From CAYNWT01 sp964485095 (GTDB lineage Bacteria; Planctomycetota; Planctomycetia; Planctomycetales; Planctomycetaceae): a stretch of 64,000 nucleotides of DNA. The notes beneath the pieces were generated by a model that was not told the origin of the DNA, searched no databases, and saw only the letters and a program-made list of their open reading frames with translations. The stretch lies in the NCBI GenBank assembly GCA_964485095.1, contig CAZAIB010000019.1:5912-69911 (forward strand), written 5' to 3'. The position numbers and the translations under genes were made by a program. Below, piece by piece: positions 54,639 through 61,492 of this stretch (position 1 is the first letter of the stretch; each line of letters opens with the position of its first letter).

Positions 54639-55747
54639 GACTCGTTGCCTCGGAAATTGAATCGACACAACTGGTCGAGAGGCTTCTTCTCTGAGTACGG
54701 GACCATGGCTGTTTCATCAGGGTAGCCGACAGCCATGAACATCACCGGACGTTCGTCAACTGCTAGTCCCAGGACATTCGCTGCCAGCAATTCGCGCTCT
54801 TCAATGTCCGGCCAGTTGATACAGCAACTACTCAGCCCCAGTGTTTCAAGAGCGTACACCAATCCCATGGCTGCAAGCCCACCATCGATGTAAATGAGGT
54901 GCCGGTCACGTTCGTCGTAGTAATTGGACATGAGTCCGGTAATCACGATCACGACTGGAAAATTGTGATCAAACCCCAGCGTTCCCGCTGGTAATGGAGC
55001 GACTTGTCTAATGAGCTCCGGCGAATCAAAAACCCGGAACTCAAATGGCTGTCGGTTGCATGCGCTTGGAGACTGTGCGGCCACGGCAACGGCTTTGCGT
55101 ATCAACTCCCTCGGAACGGGCTCTTCAGAAAACCACCGAACCGACCTCCGGCGCTTGGCGAGACTAAGAAAATCTTCGTAGCCCACGGCATCAAAGTGTG
55201 GAGCGCGAACGTATGGTTTGAAATGCTGACTACGATCAGGAGCGTGATCAGACGATCGCGCCATCGGCAGTGACTCGTAGCGTTTCCTCTGTTCATCGAT
55301 CACTGCATGAGAGCCTGTGACAGAGAAGTATTCACCAAGAACATCACGAGCCCACAGGTATTCCTGGTCACTCAGTTCGCAGCCGCAATCTTTCTGAACA
55401 GCTTTCACAAAGCAGTCCATGGTCTCGCGGACATAGTCAACGGCAAAGACATCACGTCGGGGCCGCATGATCAGCCCCTTCTCGATTCGATGTACGTTTC
55501 GCCTAAGAATTGCTGACGAGCCGGACGGAGCACGTTGATCGATTTCAAACCGGACGCGTCCCAGCAGCGCCGCTTGCTGCTCCCGTCTGAACTTGCCACA
55601 CCACACAAAGTAGTAGGCAGAACTCAACATCCGGGATCGAGAACACAATCGCACCAGCCGCGGGTCCACGAATTGGTAGAATCGCCTCCACCGCCTTGCG
55701 ATTGCCCCAGCCACGCGAGCCAGAAATGCGTTTTCGCTCAAAGCCAC
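54635..55747 (-). CDS. nitroreductase family protein with N-terminal extension, 370 aa
   Basis: The C-terminal half (about 165-360) is a nitroreductase/FMN domain: RRRSVRWFSEEPVPRELI and AAQSPSACNRQPFEFRVF mark the FMN site, and AAMGLVYALETLGLSSCC is a further signature. About 165 N-terminal residues with LRRNVHRIEKGLIMRPRR form a conserved extension found in other polysaccharide-cluster members as far as I recall. Its role in the locus is not known; redox modification of a sugar or lipid carrier is a guess. Confidence 0.85.
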   Translation of the reverse strand: MALSENAFLARVAGAIARRWRRFYQFVDPRLVRLCSRSRMLSSAYYFVWCGKFRREQQAALLGRVRFEIDQRAPSGSSAILRRNVHRIEKGLIMRPRRDVFAVDYVRETMDCFVKAVQKDCGCELSDQEYLWARDVLGEYFSVTGSHAVIDEQRKRYESLPMARSSDHAPDRSQHFKPYVRAPHFDAVGYEDFLSLAKRRRSVRWFSEEPVPRELIRKAVAVAAQSPSACNRQPFEFRVFDSPELIRQVAPLPAGTLGFDHNFPVVIVITGLMSNYYDERDRHLIYIDGGLAAMGLVYALETLGLSSCCINWPDIEERELLAANVLGLAVDERPVMFMAVGYPDETAMVPYSEKKPLDQLCRFNFRGNES

Positions 55748-55756
55748 AAGAACAAG

Positions 55757-56356
55757 CTAGCGTGCGGACTCAACACTGAAGTCATCCAATTCAACAAGAA
55801 CAGATCGTTGCACGAATTCCACATTCACTACCAGACTGCTGCGACCACGTCGCTCACACACGACACCTTCACAGCCTTTGAACGGACCACTGCGAATCCG
55901 AACCATGGCGCCGGCTTCTAGTTTTTCTTCAACCTGCACAGGGGCGTTTGTGCCAATAAGTTGTGACAGGCGTTGCAAATCTCCCGTCAGGAGTGCCTTC
56001 TCCTCAACGGTGGTCGACTGACTTACGCAGTTCGTTTTCTTCGCGGTCAGAATTTCTTCATGACCACCAAGCAGAAAGACATAGTTAGAGAATAACGGCA
56101 TCCAACTGGTCCGAACCCGCCCCGCGGGTGACCGCGATTTCTTCATCGCACAAGGACCATAAAACGGGATTTGCATCGCCGCCAATCGCCGCATCAAATC
56201 CTTCTCCCGACGCGATCGTGTGTACAGCAAGTGCCACTCGGACGATTCGTCTGAATCGGCAAGTTCGAACAGGTTCTCAGGAAACCGATCGATCTGTTTT
56301 TCAAGAATAGGCACGTCAGCGCGCACTCCGTGCTTCTGGGTGACACATACCCACAA
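55757..56356 (-). CDS. NusG/RfaH-like transcription antiterminator, 199 aa
   Basis: This NusG paralogue has a NGN domain (WHLLYTRSRREKDLMRRL at 41-58, FSNYVFLLGG near 89-98) and a C-terminal KOW motif (VRIRSGPFKGCEGVV at 152-166). RfaH, LoaP and UpxY members prevent early termination in long polysaccharide operons. The TTG start is uncertain because the first 35 residues look weak. It is the first gene after a 140-base gap and heads a unidirectional run of more than 25 genes, so it may let RNA polymerase read through that run. Confidence 0.87.
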   Translation of the reverse strand: MWVCVTQKHGVRADVPILEKQIDRFPENLFELADSDESSEWHLLYTRSRREKDLMRRLAAMQIPFYGPCAMKKSRSPAGRVRTSWMPLFSNYVFLLGGHEEILTAKKTNCVSQSTTVEEKALLTGDLQRLSQLIGTNAPVQVEEKLEAGAMVRIRSGPFKGCEGVVCERRGRSSLVVNVEFVQRSVLVELDDFSVESAR

Positions 56357-56495
56357 GCTGTAAGCTGTTTATTTGTAGCAACTTAGGTCGGATAACACCC
56401 TTTTGGGGTGCTCCGCCCATGCCTAGAATGTCGTCACCTGAGAATCGGTGCGAACACTCAAACTGGAAGATTCGATTCAATCCGAACTCCGAAAC

Positions 56496-58001
56496 TTAGC
56501 CGACTTTGAGCCGCTGTCGAGAGCTATCATCCGGCGTGACTTCGCTTGAGCGGATGAGTTGCAGCATTTGAGCTTCAAACGGCTTCAGCCCGACCATGAG
56601 CTCCTGACCCCATGCACAGACTGAGTGTGTCTCCCCAGGAAAGCCGGACACTCTGAGCCGACCGGCGAGGGAATTCTCGAAGACCAAAGGGATGTCCGTT
56701 CGAAAGACTGGTTGTTCCGCGTTGTCATTAGCACGTAGAGACCACTTCGCGTGATACTCTTCGCCGATCGCGGGCATGCTGACATTCAGTTCGATTGAGT
56801 CGATGTTAAAGCGTTCTGCGAAGTCAATGAGCAGCTCCCAGAGTTGATCCCACTCGCGGTGCCCCTGGAGGTGAGCCTGAAGCGGCTGGGCGCCGCTGTC
56901 GCGAAGACGACGGTGTGGCGCAAAGGAGGCCGCCAGGTGTTTCACTCGTCGAGCCAACATGCCCAATTCTGTGTGCCCGAACGAGCGCGTCACGACAAGA
57001 ATAAGGATGACCAGGGTCGCCGAGCCAAGGGCCAGGTATTCGTTGTTCAGGGCCATGCTGCCGAGCGCTCCAAGACCGGCGACCGCGCACAGGAGACCGA
57101 CGCCAAGCAATAGCTTTGGACCTTCAACACCTCGAGCGATCAGCCTGTGGTGGAGGTGACCGCGGTCGGTTTCGTACAGACTCTTGCCTGTCATCTTGCG
57201 GCGAAGAATTGCCATGGCCACGTCAAAGATGGGGATCGTCCAGATCGCTGTCGGAACCACAAGGGCAGCGGTTGCTGGCCCTTTGAGCGAACACTTGATC
57301 GCGAGGACTCCCAGCAGGAGACCGATGAGCATGCTCCCTGAATCTCCAAGGAAGATCCTGGCAGGCGGAAAGTTATAGACCAGGAAGCCGGCAAGTGAAC
57401 CGGCCAGTGCCACCGCAAACAGCGCGTAAGCTCCGTGGCCGTACATTGCCGCCATGCCTGCGAGACCGAGGCTGATGATCAAGCCCAGGCTACTTGCCAA
57501 CCCATCAACGCCATCAATTAGATTAAACGCATTGATGGCCCCCAGCAGCCAAAACATCGTGAATGGAATCGAAGCCACTCCGAGGGGAATCACGTTGCCA
57601 AGCAGAGAGAGTTTCTCGATCTGTAGGCCAAAGCCAACCATGATGCCAGCCACGATGATTTGCCCGAGGAGCTTTTGACGCCCTCTCATTCCTCGAGCGT
57701 CGTCGAGAACCCCAATCAACACGATCAGTGACGATGCCAGCAGGATCCCCCACAGGAAACCTGTGTCCGCCAGAAGTATGGGTTGCCATCGGTTGGGAAC
57801 AAGCAGCGCAATGACTACACCAATGATCGCCGTGAGGAACACCGGGACGCCACCGCTGACAGCGGTTCGGTTCTCATGAAGCTTGCGATGACCATCCGGG
57901 TTATCGACTAACCCCCATCTGAGAGCCAACATCCGAAAAACGGGTGTTGCAATCAGGCTCAGGACAGCCGTTATCGCGAATGTTCCAAATACTGCTCGCA
58001 T
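56496..58001 (-). CDS. WecA/TagO-type undecaprenyl-phosphate sugar-1-phosphate transferase, 501 aa
   Basis: This polytopic enzyme starts polymer synthesis by moving a sugar-1-phosphate (typically GlcNAc-1-P) to undecaprenyl phosphate. Core motifs are DNPDGHRKLHENRTAVSGG at 33-51, LDD at 99-101, NAFNLIDGVDGLA at 157-169, FLGDSGS at 217-223 and HLHHRL at 282-287. Eleven or so membrane segments end near 340. An unusual soluble tail of about 160 residues follows (341-501). It starts 17 bases after the O-antigen ligase gene. Confidence 0.93.
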   Translation of the reverse strand: MRAVFGTFAITAVLSLIATPVFRMLALRWGLVDNPDGHRKLHENRTAVSGGVPVFLTAIIGVVIALLVPNRWQPILLADTGFLWGILLASSLIVLIGVLDDARGMRGRQKLLGQIIVAGIMVGFGLQIEKLSLLGNVIPLGVASIPFTMFWLLGAINAFNLIDGVDGLASSLGLIISLGLAGMAAMYGHGAYALFAVALAGSLAGFLVYNFPPARIFLGDSGSMLIGLLLGVLAIKCSLKGPATAALVVPTAIWTIPIFDVAMAILRRKMTGKSLYETDRGHLHHRLIARGVEGPKLLLGVGLLCAVAGLGALGSMALNNEYLALGSATLVILILVVTRSFGHTELGMLARRVKHLAASFAPHRRLRDSGAQPLQAHLQGHREWDQLWELLIDFAERFNIDSIELNVSMPAIGEEYHAKWSLRANDNAEQPVFRTDIPLVFENSLAGRLRVSGFPGETHSVCAWGQELMVGLKPFEAQMLQLIRSSEVTPDDSSRQRLKVG

Positions 58002-58018
58002 AGATCAATCAGTTCCAG

Positions 58019-60646
58019 TTAGGTCCGATTTGGTAGCGTTTCGGCAATGGGTGACGTTTCGAAATCACCACCACGGGCCTGTGAGGTTAGATCGTTCAAA
58101 AGGCGTAAGTAGCCAGGTTCGTCGGGATCAAGACCGGTGGCCACCCTGGCCTCAAATAGTGCAGCGTCCAGTTGACCTGCTTGAAGCAAAGCCTGTGCCA
58201 GTTGGAAATGAGCTTCAGCCGAACCAGGGTGTTCTGAAACCGCTTCAGTAAACGTCTTCAGGCTCTCTTCAGGTTGGCGCAACAGCTTCTGAATCTCACC
58301 GCGTGACAACATTGATTCCAGGCCGGTTTCACCAGCCTCCGCCTTAAGGCCCTCAGCAAGAACTCGATCGCGGTACGTGGGTGATGTCTTGACCCGCTGG
58401 AGCGATTGGGCGAGCCGAATAGCGCCAGTGCCACTGCGAGGACAAATGTCTTCAACCAACCCATCCAAACCGTAGCGACTTTCAAGCCCCGACAGAACAT
58501 CCCGGCTAATTCGCCAGCGAGTTGTCGACAACCCTTGTCGAAGGAAAGACTTCCCAATGGGTCGATCACCGGGAACCTCCAACAAGTCTGACCCAGCTTT
58601 GCCGACGACTTTGTCATCATGAGGCTGCAGGAGTACGGCTCGGTGGTACAGCCCCTGATGACCATCCGGCTCAAGCACCGAGGCCAGCCGTCCGGCATTG
58701 GCAAAGACCCTTGGAATAATCGGACACTGATTGAAGCTACGCCGCAGGCTGTGCAGGGCAGGAACAAGATTCTCCTGCACCTCCGATGACTGCAGAGTTT
58801 CAACAACATCCTGTGATTGGCCGCTGCGGCGGAACCGCAACACTGTCACATAGAGCCCTTCCAGCGATGCACCTGTATCCAATTGCTGATCGGTGTAGTC
58901 AGGCGAGATGCGTTTCAGTTTCTCCCGAGCTTGCCGTTCATATCGATGCACCAGTAGACGAGCATGCCGTCGTGCCGCTTCTGCCCCAGGCAGCTTTGCC
59001 AGATCGTTAATTGCGGCATCCAACGCGGGATCCGACAAATCAGACGCTGAGGATGTTCGTCCCAGGGCGATATCCACGTCCGCCGCGGCTCTACACCTGG
59101 TGACACCAACGACAGATATCACACAAAGAGCAATCATCATGGACGGCAACGCCAAGCGCCCGGCCCATACGGAAGAACCTCGGCCACCTGTTCGAGCCGC
59201 AATGGAAGCCACAGCGCTGCCAACAAGCAGACCAGCGGCGGTGAGGGTCGCGGGCATGATGATTCCGAAGTCAAACAAAGCATGGATTGACTGACTGGAC
59301 AACAGGAACAACAGCGCGACAGCTGTTCCAGCCGATTCGATGTTGCTCATTCGACCAACCCAAATCAGCCAACTTCCCAACAGGAGGAAGACAAACACAA
59401 CACCCAACCCGACTAAGCCTGCCTCAACAGCGATCTCAACATACTGGTTGTCGGCATTGACCGCCCATAGGCGTCCAAACTCAGAAACAAACGGCAAGTA
59501 CGCGTACCGGTGAGTACCCAGCCCAGCCCCGAGGACGGGCAATGCCTGAGTCACCTGCAGAGCGTCTTTCGCGTGCCGAATCCGAGACCGGTCACCCAGG
59601 TTCTCGGTATCAACTTTGGCAATTCGTTGCCTGAGTTCTTTGTCTGCTTCCAGCGTGAAGACCACACCAACCGTCGTCGCCACGGCAAGTCCGGCCAGCA
59701 AAACGGGCCAGGCTGACCGTCTCCTAAACGCGAGGAACAATAGCGTCAGTAAGGACGCCGCAGCAAAAGAAAGAGCACCGCCACGAGAAGTGGAAGCAAC
59801 CACCCCGCCCACAAGTAGTCCTATCCCGGCCAGCAACCCAACTTGCATCGCATCGATCGCAGCTACTCGGGCCAACAAACCTTCTAACACATTCTCAGTG
59901 GCCCGAACCGGCTTTCTGTCGAAGGCCCAAACCAAAAGCCCGATTGTGGCGGCCCCGCCGATGTACAGGAAAGCGATCGCATTGTTGCGGTTCACGAACG
60001 AAGCAAACGGATCGCCCCCATTTGTCAGATCAATCGTCCAGAACAACTTCTTGTTCCATGTGAACCTCTGAATCAACCCAAACACCACCAACGCCAAGCC
60101 GTTGGCCATCAGGAATGTCCACAGCAATCGCTGTGAAGACGGTGTTCGAAAGAGCGTGTACCCGAGGAAGAATGCCACGGTTCCAAACGTATAGCGTGCA
60201 ACCTCAAGTGTGGTGAAGTGCGGATAGAAAGACAGGTGCGTCGATGTGATCGGTTCACCGAGGTCCCACTGGGCGAGTTCCTCAGACTGCAGCACGCGGT
60301 CGCCGGTGAGTTGTTGGGGGATCGGCAGCAGTTGGACCGCTCCGATGCCAATCACGGCGAACATGGGGATGGCAAGCAGTGGAACCCGCAGACTGCTGGA
60401 ATCGGGCGTGCGGACGACTCTGATGAGAACCACCAACGCAGCAACCACGGCCGCGACCAGCAAGGCAGAATACAGCCAGACCTGTTCCTGGAAGCGATAG
60501 CACCCGAATGCCCACGGCGCAGCAGTGATCGCGACAAGCGTGATCGCTCGACCGACTAGCATCAGGGGCGCCGGAGCACTTTCGATGTCGAAAGCACCTG
60601 AGCGCGAGCGTGGCCCGCTCAGCTTTTGGGTTCTTGGAGGGGTCAT
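58019..60646 (-). CDS. O-antigen ligase (Wzy_C)-TPR fusion, 875 aa
   Basis: The first 500 residues hold about 11 membrane segments and the Wzy_C/O-antigen ligase domain, with FVNRNNAIAFLYIGGA, GAGLGTHRYAYLPF and NADNQYVEIAVEAGLVG near the conserved H/N-x-Y motif. Residues 500-875 are helical repeats with TPR character near the C-terminus (AEAHFQLAQALLQAGQLDAA). It either ligates the finished polymer or polymerises repeat units. It is the first polysaccharide gene after the ybeY terminator. Confidence 0.88.
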   Translation of the reverse strand: MTPPRTQKLSGPRSRSGAFDIESAPAPLMLVGRAITLVAITAAPWAFGCYRFQEQVWLYSALLVAAVVAALVVLIRVVRTPDSSSLRVPLLAIPMFAVIGIGAVQLLPIPQQLTGDRVLQSEELAQWDLGEPITSTHLSFYPHFTTLEVARYTFGTVAFFLGYTLFRTPSSQRLLWTFLMANGLALVVFGLIQRFTWNKKLFWTIDLTNGGDPFASFVNRNNAIAFLYIGGAATIGLLVWAFDRKPVRATENVLEGLLARVAAIDAMQVGLLAGIGLLVGGVVASTSRGGALSFAAASLLTLLFLAFRRRSAWPVLLAGLAVATTVGVVFTLEADKELRQRIAKVDTENLGDRSRIRHAKDALQVTQALPVLGAGLGTHRYAYLPFVSEFGRLWAVNADNQYVEIAVEAGLVGLGVVFVFLLLGSWLIWVGRMSNIESAGTAVALLFLLSSQSIHALFDFGIIMPATLTAAGLLVGSAVASIAARTGGRGSSVWAGRLALPSMMIALCVISVVGVTRCRAAADVDIALGRTSSASDLSDPALDAAINDLAKLPGAEAARRHARLLVHRYERQAREKLKRISPDYTDQQLDTGASLEGLYVTVLRFRRSGQSQDVVETLQSSEVQENLVPALHSLRRSFNQCPIIPRVFANAGRLASVLEPDGHQGLYHRAVLLQPHDDKVVGKAGSDLLEVPGDRPIGKSFLRQGLSTTRWRISRDVLSGLESRYGLDGLVEDICPRSGTGAIRLAQSLQRVKTSPTYRDRVLAEGLKAEAGETGLESMLSRGEIQKLLRQPEESLKTFTEAVSEHPGSAEAHFQLAQALLQAGQLDAALFEARVATGLDPDEPGYLRLLNDLTSQARGGDFETSPIAETLPNRT

Positions 60647-61015
60647 GGTCTATCGATAGTGGCAGCCAGTCCCGCTTTTCCCGATCTTGGGCAAAGTTGA
60701 CCCTAGAGCGGATGTTAGACTGCGAAACATGCGAAATAAAGTTAGTGCGCACTGAGTCTGCGGGTCAATGGCCCGCAAACCTAGCCCTCCAGCCGAGTGA
60801 GACTCCTACCAGTGGGCTCCTAACGGTCGTATCGGTTGCTCGCTTTGACACTCCAAAGCCCGTTGGGGATTTCCTCACTGCTCTCGAGATCATTGCAACG
60901 AATTCGCGTGACAGTTGCATTAAGAAACGCAGGCGAAATGGGCAGTATGCGAAAAATACGCTGTCAAATACGGTCTGGGAGACTTTGACAGCAACGAACG
61001 CATGTCTACGCCATT
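60647..61015. other. gene-free stretch between ybeY and the O-antigen ligase gene
   Basis: This 369-base stretch holds a strong terminator-like hairpin at 60951-60992 and a second inverted repeat (TGCGGG / CCCGCA, 60759-60777) without a T-run. The leftward promoter of the ligase gene, and perhaps of the whole polysaccharide region, is expected here. Confidence 0.5.
60951..60992 (-). terminator. intrinsic terminator after ybeY
   Basis: A perfect 9-bp inverted repeat (GCTGTCAAA 60960-60968, TTTGACAGC 60984-60992) with a 15-nt loop is followed on the minus strand by GTATTTTTC. It begins 23 bases after the ybeY stop and should end that transcript. Confidence 0.7.
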
Positions 61016-61477
61016 TCATGCATCTCTGGAGTATCGAGGAACCAGACCCAAACTACCCAGGATCGCAATTTCTCGATCGCGCATGGTGGCCCTTAGCTGG
61101 TCGGTGGCATCATCGTAGCCACAGAGATGGAGGGTTCCATGAACCACATAGAGGCACAGTTCGTCGGCGACGCTCCAGTCGAACCGCGATGCCTGCTTCA
61201 AAGCGATGGTCGGCGAGACAATCACTTCACCATCAATTGAACGACCACTTGGCTGGGTGGCTTCCTCCAGCAAGAAGCTTAGGACATCCGTATCGTAGTC
61301 GTGCTGCAGATGCTGCTTGTTTAGTGAACGCATCGTAGCCGAATCAACAACGGCCAGGCTAATCTGCGCGGTTGAGATTCCTTCAGCCTGCAGAGTTGCT
61401 GCCGCGGCTTTTTCGAGAGATGCCTCGTCAATGGGCACCACTGCCTGCTGATTGCTGGTCTCTATGTGGTAGTCCAT
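61016..61477 (-). CDS. ybeY: endoribonuclease YbeY
   Basis: YbeY is a zinc-dependent endoribonuclease for 16S rRNA 3'-end maturation and ribosome quality control. The signature is HGTLHLCGYDD at 113-123: H113 and H117 are kept, while the third usual zinc ligand His is D123. VLSFLLEE and GEVIVSP are also typical. Length 153 aa is normal. The pgpH-ybeY order is widely conserved. The His-to-Asp change is, as far as I recall, common in planctomycetes and may still bind metal. Confidence 0.95.
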   Translation of the reverse strand: MDYHIETSNQQAVVPIDEASLEKAAAATLQAEGISTAQISLAVVDSATMRSLNKQHLQHDYDTDVLSFLLEEATQPSGRSIDGEVIVSPTIALKQASRFDWSVADELCLYVVHGTLHLCGYDDATDQLRATMRDREIAILGSLGLVPRYSRDA

Positions 61478-61492
61478 CGTTCCGTCGGTCGG

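Noticed and set aside
56396..56410. CACCC/GGGTG hairpin in the gap before the antiterminator gene
   Set aside because: Only 5 bp; too weak to call a terminator, though it lies just after the WecA-type gene.
60765..61019. 84-aa minus-strand frame whose ATG overlaps the ybeY stop (ATGA)
   Set aside because: It runs through the terminator hairpin and T-run at 60951-60992, its codons do not show the GC-rich third positions of neighbours, and no domain is visible.
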